Assembly (NCBI GenBank): GCA_903958915.1
Contig: CAJBVC010000571.1
Span: 1-20,280, forward strand
Length of the DNA stretch: 20,280 nt
DNA from: an uncultured beta proteobacterium
GTDB taxonomy: Bacteria > Pseudomonadota > Gammaproteobacteria > Burkholderiales > Burkholderiaceae_C
Direction of reading: 5' to 3'
A model generated the notes under the pieces. It did no database searches and was not told the origin of the DNA. It was given only the letters and a program-made list of their open reading frames with translations. Shown in pieces: positions 7,962 to 15,786 of this stretch (the first letter of the stretch is position 1; each line of letters opens with the position of its first letter). The position numbers were made by a program, and so were the translations under genes.

Positions 7962-9055
7962 TTTGGGTCAACCTTGAATTCGATCACCACTTTTACACCA
8001 TGCGGCTCGACTTCGCTTAAGTCCATCGTTGCCGTGCCGCCATATGCCCAATGCAAGCGCTCGCGTAGTGCAGTGAGCCCGGTGCCAAGCCCACCCCCCG
8101 TGGCCTGTAGACCCGCACCGGTATCGGTGACGCTTAAGCGGCAACGCTCAGCATCCAGCAGCTCGGCGCGGACGTCGACGTGGCCGCCCTCTTCGGTCGG
8201 GTCGATACCGTGTTGTACCGAGTTTTCCACCAGGGTCAGCAGCGTCATCGGAGGGCAATTCAGTAGATGCGCTCCTGGGCCGATGTGTACATCGAATGCA
8301 AGGCGGTCGGGCATGCGCATCTGCATGAGCTCCAGGTATGCGCGTACCAACTCGAGTTCCTGACCTAGTGTGTTGGCCGAGCCATCCAGGCGCGGTACAG
8401 CGGCACGTAAATAGTCCGTCAGGCTCTGTAGCAGCTGGGGTGCTCGCGGCGAACCGGCCTCCACAAGGGCTTGTACATTAGCCAGGGTGTTGAACAGAAA
8501 ATGGGGTTGAGCCTGGGCGCTAAGAAGACGCATTCGAACATCGAGCGCTTGACGGGCCATCTCACTGCGCTCCAACTCAAAGTCGATTGCCTGCTTTTCC
8601 ACCGTGGCCTCGCGATGGCGCAACAAGGCAATCAGTGCCGCCCAGGGGGCCACCAGCGTGCCGGAAAAAGCCATCAGCATGAAACCTGTCATGCGCTTCG
8701 GTTCGTCCCAAAATTCTGGCGCACCCGCGGCAGTGCCCAACTTGTAGAAGAGGAATACGGTGACTGGCACCACAACCCCGACCGCAACCACCTGCAGTGC
8801 CCAACGTGCCAACCAGTTTGGAAGCTTACGTGGCCATTGCTCGAAAAGGCTGAAAGCCAGTAGTACCACTAAGCCTGTGCTATACACCCGCAAGGGCAAG
8901 CGATAGGTGAAGGTGTCATAGGTAAGGTTGAGTAGAAGAAACAGCAGGGTGCAGATAATGGCGACGGTGCGCAGACGGCGCAAGCCAAACAGGGACCGCC
9001 ATTGGAAAGGCAGCGCCTGAGGATCGGTTTCGAGGACAGGAGTGGATGGCATCAC
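7958..9055 (-). CDS. LytS/YehU-type sensor histidine kinase
   Basis: A 365-residue membrane kinase of the His_kinase/HATPase family that pairs with LytTR regulators. There are four hydrophobic segments (about 31-47, 57-72, 84-105, 124-145). A coiled linker leads to the phospho-acceptor His185 in QAQPHFLFNTL, with ATP-binding motifs N278 (VENSVQHG), DTGAGL (311-316) and GGLGTGL (321-327). No periplasmic sensor domain is present, so sensing is probably within the membrane. The start is either the GTG at 9055 or the adjacent ATG at 9052; no clear ribosome binding site decides. The signal is unknown. Confidence 0.92.
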   Translation of the reverse strand: MMPSTPVLETDPQALPFQWRSLFGLRRLRTVAIICTLLFLLLNLTYDTFTYRLPLRVYSTGLVVLLAFSLFEQWPRKLPNWLARWALQVVAVGVVVPVTVFLFYKLGTAAGAPEFWDEPKRMTGFMLMAFSGTLVAPWAALIALLRHREATVEKQAIDFELERSEMARQALDVRMRLLSAQAQPHFLFNTLANVQALVEAGSPRAPQLLQSLTDYLRAAVPRLDGSANTLGQELELVRAYLELMQMRMPDRLAFDVHIGPGAHLLNCPPMTLLTLVENSVQHGIDPTEEGGHVDVRAELLDAERCRLSVTDTGAGLQATGGGLGTGLTALRERLHWAYGGTATMDLSEVEPHGVKVVIEFKVDPK

Positions 9056-9111
9056 GGCAGGATACTCGAGTAATCTGGGAGTAGGCTAGAGCGCGTGGGT
9101 GTCACTGTCTG

Positions 9112-9522
9112 CTAGCGCCAGCGCTGACCAGGCTTACGGAAATAGTGATGCGCGATGTAGCGCCAGGGTAACGCTAGCGGCGTCAACACCACACCCATCA
9201 GGCAGGCAAACAAGGATTCCTCGACGCCCGGTGTCATCGCTCCCCGTAACCACAGCGGGTAGGCGATGGCCAGAATCCAGATCGTTTTCCAGACCAGTTC
9301 AAAGATCAGCAGCGGCAGCATTTGCAGAGGGTAGCGCAGGCCCAATAGGCAGAGAATCGACAGGCTGCTCAACATAGCCGCCATCTCGCCCCGGCGTTGA
9401 GCCCAGAGGTCGGTGTGTTGAAACATCACCGGTCCAAAAGAGGACGCCAGGCCCAAGCAGATAAGCAAGTAGAAGGCGCGCAACACGTAAAGGCGCCAGA
9501 GGGGGATATCGTCTTCGGTCAT
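9112..9522 (-). CDS. Small four-helix membrane protein upstream of the kinase, unknown function
   Basis: A 136-residue protein with about four hydrophobic helices (LYVLRAFYLLICLGLASSFG; MLSSLSILCLLGL; MLPLLIFELVWKTIWILAIAY; LFACLMGVVLTPLALPW) and a basic C-terminus (HHYFRKPGQRWR). It starts at the ATG at 9522 behind AGAAG and ends 57 bases before the histidine kinase, so it is probably in the same transcript. That context suggests a sensing or effector partner of the two-component pair, but nothing in the sequence proves it. Confidence 0.72.
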   Translation of the reverse strand: MTEDDIPLWRLYVLRAFYLLICLGLASSFGPVMFQHTDLWAQRRGEMAAMLSSLSILCLLGLRYPLQMLPLLIFELVWKTIWILAIAYPLWLRGAMTPGVEESLFACLMGVVLTPLALPWRYIAHHYFRKPGQRWR

Positions 9523-9608
9523 TTGGATCTTCTTTCAGGAAAAGTTGGGGCAAAGCGAGGGTTGAAAACAACTACGAACCCCCAAACGAGGTCGCAGATG
9601 ATGCGAGA

Positions 9609-9872
9609 TCAGCCGAGATTGACCAGGCTCTTGCGGGTGCTCAGCGGGTTGGCTGGGTTGGCACTTCCGTTGGCGATGAAACGCTTGTAGGCCGCCTTGA
9701 CCTGCGCCACCTGGCCCAATTCAAGGTACTTGCAGCCGTCTTGCAGCGCCTCCAACCGCTTATCTTTGAAGTTGGCAGCCTGGGCCGTGCCAAGCGAGCG
9801 CAGCAATGCCAAAGCGGCGAAGGAACTTGCAACAGTGCGGTCAGTGCGATGGATATTGAGATACAAGGTCAT
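9609..9872 (-). CDS. Small exported protein, unknown function
   Basis: An 87-residue product. Residues 1-33 resemble a signal peptide with an unusually polar start (MTLYLNIHRTDRTV), a hydrophobic core ASSFAALALLRSLG and an AQA-A cleavage site. The mature part is helical and basic (KDKRLEALQDGCKYLELGQVAQVKAAYKRF) with one cysteine. AGAGG lies upstream of the ATG at 9872. It precedes the small membrane protein by 86 bases on the same strand and may be the first gene of the two-component cluster. No family recognised. Confidence 0.55.
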   Translation of the reverse strand: MTLYLNIHRTDRTVASSFAALALLRSLGTAQAANFKDKRLEALQDGCKYLELGQVAQVKAAYKRFIANGSANPANPLSTRKSLVNLG

Positions 9873-10133
9873 GGTCGGCCTCTGGGTTCTGTGATGGATT
9901 GAAAAGAGAAAGACAGGGTTTGCGGCACTAGTTTCGAAAGAATGGTGCGATTGTGCTCAGCCGTTCAGGTCACGGCACTGGGTCTCAGACGAGCGACGCT
10001 ACCGAGGCTTCCAGGCGCGATAGCCTGGGACGAATGACTCCCCTGGCGGATCAATGACGTTTGGCGCACTTGGTCGTCGCGGGGCGTACTTCGTCATGGC
10101 GAGTGCGTGGCTGATCGGGTCACTGCGTACAGT
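9873..10133. other. Intergenic stretch with one strong hairpin
   Basis: No gene seen. CCAGGC (10011-10016) and GCCTGG (10023-10028) form a perfect 6-bp stem with a 6-base loop. There is no T-tract, so it is not a standard terminator. The stretch would hold the promoter for the cluster transcribed leftwards from 9872. Confidence 0.4.
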
Positions 10134-10343
10134 TCATCCTGGATCCCCGTTGGGGCGTGTTGCCCACGCTGCCTGTTGTTCCTTCGCAAGGTGCTGGTCA
10201 AGTATGGGCTGGGACAATTCGGCGCTGTTAAACGGTTGGCCGCTTTGCACTTGCGGCTGCGCCAGCATGGCTGGCAGCACTACGTTACGCGCAAAGGCGT
10301 AGGCAAATTTGCTGGTGGTTTCGTATTGCTTTGGGTGTAACCC
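10134..10343 (-). pseudogene. Coding-like fragment lacking a start (remnant 2)
   Basis: On the minus strand a 69-codon frame runs from just after a TAA at 10344-10346 to a TGA at 10134-10136. It reads like real protein: KFAYAFARNVVLPAMLA, then SGQPFNSAELSQPILDQH and LAKEQQAAWATRPNGDPG. It has no plausible initiation codon at its beginning; the first are an internal GTG at 10280 and ATG at 10268. I infer a gene whose 5' part is lost or out of frame. The opposite strand is open too (10107-10340), but its cysteine/arginine/leucine-rich product looks like a shadow. Family not recognised. Confidence 0.4.
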
Positions 10344-10383
10344 TTAAGCCTTAAACAAACGGCCAACGATAGCCCAGCCATGT

Positions 10384-10569
10384 TTACGGTCTGAACTGAG
10401 CGCGTTGCATGAGGCTCCCTAGCGAATGGCACGGAAGTAAAAGCGCAACAGCACCGATGACATCCTCAAAGGTGCGTTGCGGATGGGCAAAGGCATCCAG
10501 GTGGGAGCATTCAGGGCAAAACCTGCGCACCACCGAACAACGGGTCGAAACCAGCTCGGCGTAGGGAAG
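10384..10569 (-). pseudogene. Coding-like fragment with CPEC motif (remnant 1)
   Basis: A 61-codon minus-strand stretch bounded upstream by a TAA (10570-10572) and ending at a TAA (10384-10386). It has protein-like composition: YAELVSTRCSVVRRFCPEC, then SHLDAFAHPQRTFEDVIGAVALLLP. No start codon lies at its beginning. The overlapping 71-codon frame at 10419-10634 does have ATG starts but encodes an odd proline/tryptophan/arginine-rich product. A single frameshift would join that frame's start to this one. It may belong with the fragment at 10134-10343, since both lie on the same strand directly downstream of the helicase. Function unknown. Confidence 0.35.
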
Positions 10570-10688
10570 TTACGCCCAGTATTGGGCGGTGGTGACGAGC
10601 AATTGGTGGTTTTCATGATGGTTTCCATTTTCATCGCTTAGCAATACCCTTGCGCGCGCAATAGTTCTGGCAGCGGCGATTATCGAAG

Positions 10689-12773
10689 TCAACGCCAGGC
10701 TGAGCGTGCACGTTCGCGAACCTGGACACTGGCCTGCCCGCCAATGCCAGTAAATCCTCCATCGACGGTGACGGTGGGCCAGATCACCTGATCGAATTGC
10801 TTGGCCAATGCATTGGGAATGAAGCGACTGCGTGAAGCGAAAAGATGGCGGTCGCCCAAGACCGGCTGCTGTGTGACATAGAACCGGTGCGGCACCAACA
10901 GGTGCAAGTGTTCCTTGGCACGGGTCATTGCAACATACAGTAGGCGTCGCTCTTCTTCGATTTCTTCATCCGACCCTGTTCCAAGGTCAGAAGGAATGCA
11001 GCCATCGACCACATTCAGCACAAACACAGAAGTCCATTCCTGCCCCTTGGCCGAATGAATGGTCGAGAGAATCACGTAGTCCTCATCACGATGTGGAACA
11101 CCGGATTGGTCGCTCGTAGCCTCCGGTGGATCGAGTGTCAGTTCATTCAAGAAACGTTCGCGGCTGCAATAACCTGACGCCATGCGTTCCAGGTTGTCGA
11201 CATCCATGCGTCGCATGGTGGCGTCGTCATGGAGACGATCGAGATGCGGGTTGTACCAGCGCTTGGCCAGATCCATGTCTGCAGGCCATGTGTCCTTCTG
11301 GTCACTCAAGGCCCGGTAGAGCCTCGTAAAATTGCTCCATTCCGAGACGACATTCGCAGGAACCTGAAAGCTCTCCAGTGCCGCACACGGATCGACTGCT
11401 AGATCCATTGCTTCCAACAAGCGCGTCGCCGTCGCAGGTCCGATTCCAGGAATGAGCTGCAACACCCTGAACCCAGCCACCCGTCCTCGGGGATTTTGCG
11501 CAAACCGCAAGATGGCCAAAACATCCTTAACATGGGCAGCTTCAAGAAACTTCAGGCCACCGAATTTGACAAAGGGAATCTGTCGTCGCGTGAGTTCGAG
11601 TTCCAGCGCTGCACTGTGGGAAGACGTACGAAAGAGCACCGCCTGTGACTTGAGCGTGAGCCCACCTTCCCGATACTCAAGAATCCGGTTGGCTACCCAT
11701 CGTGCCTGTTCAGCTTCATCGGGAATGATGACGAGTTGGGGAGGTGTACTGCCCTGCTTCTCGGTCCACAAACTCTTGACATGGCGCTCACTGGCCTGGG
11801 CAATCACGGCATTGGATACATCCAGAATACTCTGGGTGGAGCGGTAATTGCGCTCCAATGTCACCAGCCGCGATGCTTGTCTGAACTGATGCGGGAAATC
11901 CAGAATGTTGCGGACTGTCGCACCCCTAAAGCTGTAGATGCTTTGGGCATCATCACCTACAACTGTGACACCTTTGCCAGTTGGTTTGATACCCAGGAGA
12001 ATGGCCACCTGCAAGCGATTGGTGTCCTGGTACTCGTCTACCAGCACATGATCAAAGCGTGCACCGAGTTCGACAGAAAGCTCAGGATCGTTGGCCATTT
12101 CTGACCAGAACAACAACAGATCGTCGTAGTCCACCACATTCTGTGCCTGTTTCGCATCCACATAACAACCAAACAGGTTCTTGAGTTCACTCTCCCACTG
12201 CACACACCAGGGGAACACTTGCTGTAGGACTTGAAGCAACGGCTCCGTGCTGTTGACGACGCGGGAATAGATGGACAGGCACGTTCCCTTTTGCGGGAAG
12301 CGCTTTTGCATCGACGAGAAACCCAAATCGTGGCGAACCATTCCCATCAGGTCTTCGGCATCGCCCCGGTCAAGAATGGTGAAGCTCTCGTTGAGACCAA
12401 TGCGCCCGGCGTAGTCACGCAGCAAGCGGGCAGCGATGCTGTGGAATGTGCCTGACCAAGGAAGTGAGGGAAGTTGGCGGCTTGCGTTCTGACCCAGTAC
12501 CTGGTTGAGAACACCTCCCACGCGGCGCTCCATTTCTTGTGCGGCTCTACGAGAGAAGGTCAACAGCAGCATGCGCTGTGGATCTTCCTGGTGCAGGATC
12601 AGATTGGCCACCCGGTAGGCCAAAGTATTGGTCTTGCCTGAACCCGCTCCGGCAATGATCAGCAGGGGGCGCGTATCTGCGCTCTCGCATCCAAGACCGT
12701 GCTCAACCGCCTGGCGCTGCTCTGCATTGAGCGCCTCGAATGGGTCGACTGCGATGACTGATGAAGAAGGCAT
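10689..12773 (-). CDS. UvrD/Rep-family superfamily 1 DNA helicase
   Basis: A 694-residue ATP-dependent 3'-5' DNA helicase. Motifs in order: Q motif NAEQRQAV; Walker A GAGSGKT (42-48); Ia TFSRRAAQEM; Walker B DEYQDT (246-251); III GDDAQSIYSFRGA (273-285); IV NYRS (309-312); GGLKFLEAAHVKD; V STIHSAKGQEW; VI LLYVAMTRAKE. Length is close to Rep/UvrD/PcrA. The C-terminus ends in RERARSAWR and lacks a recognisable nuclease domain, so it is not a RecB/AddA type. I give no symbol because UvrD, Rep and PcrA-like paralogues cannot be separated here. A LexA box at 12812-12827 overlaps its promoter. It diverges from the PcaD-like gene. Confidence 0.93.
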   Translation of the reverse strand: MPSSSVIAVDPFEALNAEQRQAVEHGLGCESADTRPLLIIAGAGSGKTNTLAYRVANLILHQEDPQRMLLLTFSRRAAQEMERRVGGVLNQVLGQNASRQLPSLPWSGTFHSIAARLLRDYAGRIGLNESFTILDRGDAEDLMGMVRHDLGFSSMQKRFPQKGTCLSIYSRVVNSTEPLLQVLQQVFPWCVQWESELKNLFGCYVDAKQAQNVVDYDDLLLFWSEMANDPELSVELGARFDHVLVDEYQDTNRLQVAILLGIKPTGKGVTVVGDDAQSIYSFRGATVRNILDFPHQFRQASRLVTLERNYRSTQSILDVSNAVIAQASERHVKSLWTEKQGSTPPQLVIIPDEAEQARWVANRILEYREGGLTLKSQAVLFRTSSHSAALELELTRRQIPFVKFGGLKFLEAAHVKDVLAILRFAQNPRGRVAGFRVLQLIPGIGPATATRLLEAMDLAVDPCAALESFQVPANVVSEWSNFTRLYRALSDQKDTWPADMDLAKRWYNPHLDRLHDDATMRRMDVDNLERMASGYCSRERFLNELTLDPPEATSDQSGVPHRDEDYVILSTIHSAKGQEWTSVFVLNVVDGCIPSDLGTGSDEEIEEERRLLYVAMTRAKEHLHLLVPHRFYVTQQPVLGDRHLFASRSRFIPNALAKQFDQVIWPTVTVDGGFTGIGGQASVQVRERARSAWR

Positions 12774-12811
12774 GATGGAGGAAATGTCGGGTACCGCGGG
12801 CGCAATGAATG

Positions 12812-12827
12812 CTGTACATTATCACAG
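12812..12827 (-). promoter_or_regulatory. LexA (SOS) box overlapping the helicase -10 element
   Basis: CTGTACATTATCACAG matches the CTGT-N8-ACAG LexA consensus of gamma- and betaproteobacteria exactly in its conserved positions. Read on the minus strand it contains TGTGATAAT, an extended -10 element (GATAAT at 12818-12823), 39-54 bases upstream of the helicase ATG. LexA bound here would block polymerase. The -35 region is poor. Confidence 0.8.
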
Positions 12828-12832
12828 TGTTT

Positions 12833-12848
12833 GTCACCCCTTGGTGAC
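12833..12848. promoter_or_regulatory. Hairpin in the leader of the PcaD-like gene
   Basis: GTCACC, loop CCTT, GGTGAC form a perfect 6-bp hairpin ending 19 bases before the hydrolase ATG at 12868. It could be a mRNA leader hairpin or an operator half-site pair. There is no T-tract. Confidence 0.3.
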
Positions 12849-12867
12849 TTCACGATTTGGAGGGCGC

Positions 12868-13644
12868 ATGCCATTCACCACCATCGATCAGATTTCATTG
12901 CACTACGAACTGGAAGGCCATGAGACCTTGCCCGTGGTCATGCTCTGCAATTCACTGGGTGCGACTCTGGAGATGTGGGATCCGCAGATGGCAATCCTGC
13001 TGACCCGTTATCGGGTCTTGCGATACGACACCCGAGGCCATGGTCAATCGGCCATCCCAACTGGTCCCTATTCCATCGAACAACTCGGCAAAGATGCCGT
13101 GGGATTGATGAATCATCTGGGAATCGACAAAGTCGACTTCTGTGGGCTGTCGATGGGCGGGATGACGGGAATGTGGCTGGGTATTCACCATCCAAATCGC
13201 ATCCGGCACCTGGTGCTATGCAATACGGCGGCAAAACTTGGAAGTCCGGAGGTCTGGAATACACGCCTGGCCGTGCTAGCCAAGGAGGGCATGGCAGGTT
13301 TGACGCCGGCGATTCTTGATCGTTGGTTTACGGCAGCGTTCCAGCTACGCTCCCCCCATGTGATTGAGCGTGTTCGCAGCATGCTGATGGCAACGGACCC
13401 TGAAGGTTATGCAGCAAACGCTTGCGCTGTTCGCGATATGGACTTGTTGCGAGACGTTGCCAGGATTGAACTGCCCACGCTGGTAATTGCAGGTAGTCAT
13501 GATGGCTCCACACCGCCAGAGCTCGGGCGAGATATCGCTGAGCGCATCAAAGGCTCACAGTTTGTCGAGTTGGATGCTGCCCATTTGTCCAACTGGGAGC
13601 AGGCAGCGGACTTTACTGCTGCGGTAATGGGCTTCCTAGACTAG
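12868..13644 (+). CDS. pcaD: Alpha/beta hydrolase, 3-oxoadipate enol-lactonase-like
   Basis: A 258-residue alpha/beta hydrolase closely resembling 3-oxoadipate enol-lactonase, which hydrolyses beta-ketoadipate enol-lactone in the protocatechuate/catechol pathway. Visible are the oxyanion region VVMLCNSLGATLEMWDPQ, YDTRGHGQS, the nucleophile elbow GLSMGGM with Ser95, the acid Asp212 in AGSHDGSTPPE, and His239 in LDAAHLSNWEQ. Length and the CNSLGATLEMWD pattern fit PcaD. GGAGG lies upstream of the ATG at 12868. The frame stays open further upstream through the LexA box, but that extension is not family-like. No other pca or cat gene is in the window, so a related esterase remains possible. Confidence 0.82.
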   Translation: MPFTTIDQISLHYELEGHETLPVVMLCNSLGATLEMWDPQMAILLTRYRVLRYDTRGHGQSAIPTGPYSIEQLGKDAVGLMNHLGIDKVDFCGLSMGGMTGMWLGIHHPNRIRHLVLCNTAAKLGSPEVWNTRLAVLAKEGMAGLTPAILDRWFTAAFQLRSPHVIERVRSMLMATDPEGYAANACAVRDMDLLRDVARIELPTLVIAGSHDGSTPPELGRDIAERIKGSQFVELDAAHLSNWEQAADFTAAVMGFLD

Positions 13645-13669
13645 AGCTCATTGTCGAACTGGGCTGTCA

Positions 13670-14140
13670 CTACTTGAACTGCAACTTTGCGCCGTTCAAT
13701 GGCACCGCCGTCAGACTGTTCTTTGGTGAGCCGTCGATGAGCTTATCGGTATAGGTCAAATACAAAAGCACCTGCCTCGCAGGATCCACCATCCGAACGA
13801 TGCGCAACTTTTTGAACAAAATGGAACGGCTTTCGCTGAACACCTCTTCGCTCCTGGGTATCGCAACGGTGGAGGAAATAGGACCTACCTGCCGGCAGGC
13901 AATCGACGACTCCGACTTTTCTTCAGCCAAACCCAATGCACCGGTGAATCCACCAGCTCTTGACCGCGAGACGTAGCAGGTAACGCCAGCTACCTTCGGG
14001 TCATCAAATGCTTCCACCACGATTTTGTGATCGGGGCCAAAGAGTTTGAACGCCGTATCGACTTCGCCGATGGGCTCAGAAAGCGCATTTGTCACAACAA
14101 ACAGAGGAAAAGCGAATGCCAGAAAGTGTTTCAGCTTCAT
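13670..14140 (-). CDS. creA: CreA-family periplasmic protein
   Basis: A 156-residue protein with an N-terminal signal peptide (KLKHFLAFAFPLFVVTNALS). The CreA family core follows: IGEVDTAFKLFGPDHKIVVEAFDDPKV, GVTCYVSR, GGFTGALGLAEEKSESSIACRQVGPI, SRSILFKKLRIVRMVDPARQVLLYLTYTDKLIDGSPKNS. Two cysteines in CYVSR and ACRQVG are conserved and may form a disulphide. The role of CreA is not established. The ATG at 14140 is chosen because the signal peptide begins there; the frame is open 18 codons further into the upstream gene. It starts 27 bases after that gene's stop, on the same strand. Confidence 0.9.
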   Translation of the reverse strand: MKLKHFLAFAFPLFVVTNALSEPIGEVDTAFKLFGPDHKIVVEAFDDPKVAGVTCYVSRSRAGGFTGALGLAEEKSESSIACRQVGPISSTVAIPRSEEVFSESRSILFKKLRIVRMVDPARQVLLYLTYTDKLIDGSPKNSLTAVPLNGAKLQFK

Positions 14141-14166
14141 AAACGGATATGTGGGTACGTTGCCGG

Positions 14167-15028
14167 CTATTGCAAGGACATCGCCTGCGCCCACCTCCGC
14201 GTCATTGCAGGTGTATTGAAGCAGGTCGTTACTTCGCCAGCGCTGTAAACCGCTCGATCGAGCAACTGAATGTCCGCCTCATGCTGGCGTGCCACATGTG
14301 GATCTTCAAAGAAGATGACTTTTTGGCAACGTCGATCCAATACGAGCTCTGCAATTTGTGCATCTCCTCCGAGAGGACCGCTCTGGTAGCAAGTGACCCA
14401 GGGCATGGATGCCGGCCACCCTTTGGACCAGGCGATTTCGTTTAGGCGACTGCCAGTTGTACCTGTGGCTACACGACCGGAGAATCGGGACAGCAATTCA
14501 AAGTACTCCGTCGCAAACGCCATCATGTCGGATTTGCGCGCATCGTGCGCGATCAGCGCCACAACCTGCGATTCCGGCGGAGAGAGCGGGCAGTCGTCCG
14601 ATGCAGCGGTCGATGCCAGTCTCGCCATCGCCATTTCTACCCCAACCCATTCAATCGCACCCGCCAAAGTGGCAACAAAGGGCTTTCCATGAATGACACA
14701 TTGGCGCTTGAGTGCCAACGTCTCAGGAAAGGTGGAAGTTGGATTGACCGGATCCACAAAGAAGAACACCCTCGATCGCATCCTCTGGCACCAAGCCACC
14801 TGCTGCCCGTGAAACCAGGCGCATCAGGCCGCCGTCACGCCCATGGCCGATGGAGGTCACTTGGCTACGCAACAAATTGTTCACCACCAAGACATCATGC
14901 GAGCCGCCCGTGGCGTGAAGTTCCATGCCCAGTGCCAGGAGATCTGTCTCACACAGGCGTGCCCAGCGCAGCAGTGCGCAATCGGGTCCCATTCGGTGCA
15001 GGCGGTGGGCAACAAGACCAAATTTCAT
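14167..15028 (-). pseudogene. Tandem methylglyoxal-synthase-like gene interrupted by a frameshift
   Basis: Two frames together encode about 286 residues as two MGS-like domains. Methylglyoxal synthase converts dihydroxyacetone phosphate to methylglyoxal. Domain 1 starts at the ATG at 15028 (MKFGLVAHRLHRMG). It carries HATGGSH where MgsA has TGTTG, and GHGRDGGL where MgsA has SGPMGGD, so catalytic residues appear lost. Near 14751-14773 the frame must shift by one (+1, or a 2-base deletion in GTGTGT) to continue as FFVDPVNPTSTFPETLALKRQ. Domain 2 keeps AHDARK, ATGTTG, SGPLGGD and FFEDPHVARQHEAD, aligning with the E. coli Asp71, Asp91, His98 and Asp101 region. Internal ATGs at 14634 and 14628 could allow domain 2 to be made alone. 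A sequencing error is possible. Confidence 0.75.
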
Positions 15029-15073
15029 GCAAAGTTCTCTTGGGGAAGCAATAGGTTCAAAGCGCGCAACATT

Positions 15074-15331
15074 TCAGGCTAATTGCTCAATCTTGCCGCA
15101 ACCACCGGATTTGTGAACTCGTGTCGTGGACGCAGGATTGTTGGCGAGCTTGGCTTGTGAGCGCCTTGGGCGTGGAACGAGTTCGCCTCCACAATTAGGG
15201 CAAATTCCATGCAGAGTTTCTTCGGCACATTTCGCACAGAACGTGCACTCGAATGAGCAAATCCGGGCTTCTGACGAATCGCCCGGCAGGTCTCTGTCGC
15301 AGCATTCGCATCCAGGTCGTAGTTCAAGCAT
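15074..15331 (-). CDS. DUF1272-domain zinc-ribbon-like protein
   Basis: An 85-residue protein whose first about 55 residues are the DUF1272 domain: LELRPGCECCDRDLP, SEARICSFECTFCAKCAEETLHGICPNCGGELVPRPRR. The CECC, CxxxCxxC and CPNCGG clusters (ten cysteines in all) suggest binding of two zinc ions. Family function is unknown. The C-terminal 30 residues are basic and unconserved. The ATG at 15331 is only four bases after the hemerythrin stop codon, so the two are probably co-translated; the next gene starts 45 bases downstream. Confidence 0.9.
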   Translation of the reverse strand: MLELRPGCECCDRDLPGDSSEARICSFECTFCAKCAEETLHGICPNCGGELVPRPRRSQAKLANNPASTTRVHKSGGCGKIEQLA

Positions 15332-15335
15332 GGTG

Positions 15336-15746
15336 TTACTTTAATAGCCCATCGTTCCAGTTGGGGTAGAACGACCAGATGTAGGTCGCAAGCTTGGCGT
15401 CAAAGGACTTGATGTGACCGACCAGCCAACCAATGACAAACTCCTCAATGTCAGCCTGACTGAGCGTTTCATTGGCAACCCGTTCTGAAAACGCGGTGAC
15501 TTTACCCATAAGGTCTGTGTGCTCTTTGAAATGTTCAGCGATACCAGGATAGACAATGCGCCGCATCACCTTTTCTTCGTATTCAAAGTGGGCTTGCGTA
15601 TTTCGAACCAGTGCCATGGTGCATAGCAGCAGCGCATCGCGATCTTCGGCCGCCAAGACTTTTGCCACGTCGTCAAAGAGACCTTGGTGCTGGCGATCAA
15701 TACCAGCCTCGCCGGTTTTATAGCTGTCTTTCCAATCGAGTTTCAT
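15336..15746 (-). CDS. Bacteriohemerythrin
   Basis: A 136-residue single-domain hemerythrin, a four-helix bundle with a non-haem di-iron site that binds O2. All seven iron ligands are recognisable: His20 (DRQHQ), His53 and Glu57 (HFEYEEK), His72 and His76 (HFKEH), His111 and Asp116 (HIKSFD). The N-terminus LDWKDSYKTGEAGID is the family's standard opening (W, then S/Y...G...ID.QH). The start is the ATG at 15746; the frame is open far upstream, but that overlaps the EcsC-like gene. Likely roles are oxygen storage, delivery or sensing. It sits between the EcsC-like gene (41 bases upstream) and DUF1272. Confidence 0.93.
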   Translation of the reverse strand: MKLDWKDSYKTGEAGIDRQHQGLFDDVAKVLAAEDRDALLLCTMALVRNTQAHFEYEEKVMRRIVYPGIAEHFKEHTDLMGKVTAFSERVANETLSQADIEEFVIGWLVGHIKSFDAKLATYIWSFYPNWNDGLLK

Positions 15747-15786
15747 GGGTAAACTTTCGAATTGAATACCATAGACCAAGCGAACT

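Noticed and set aside
10011..10028. Hairpin CCAGGC/GCCTGG as a rho-independent terminator
   Set aside because: No T-tract on either side.
10107..10340. Plus-strand frame of 77 codons with a GTG start
   Set aside because: Its composition is less natural than that of the minus-strand frame over the same bases, and it has no recognisable ribosome binding site or family.
12628..12867. Upstream in-frame extension of the PcaD-like gene, including an ATG at 12784 behind GGAGGAA
   Set aside because: The extension runs through the LexA box and into the helicase gene on the other strand, has no family resemblance, and the 12868 start has a proper GGAGG at good spacing.
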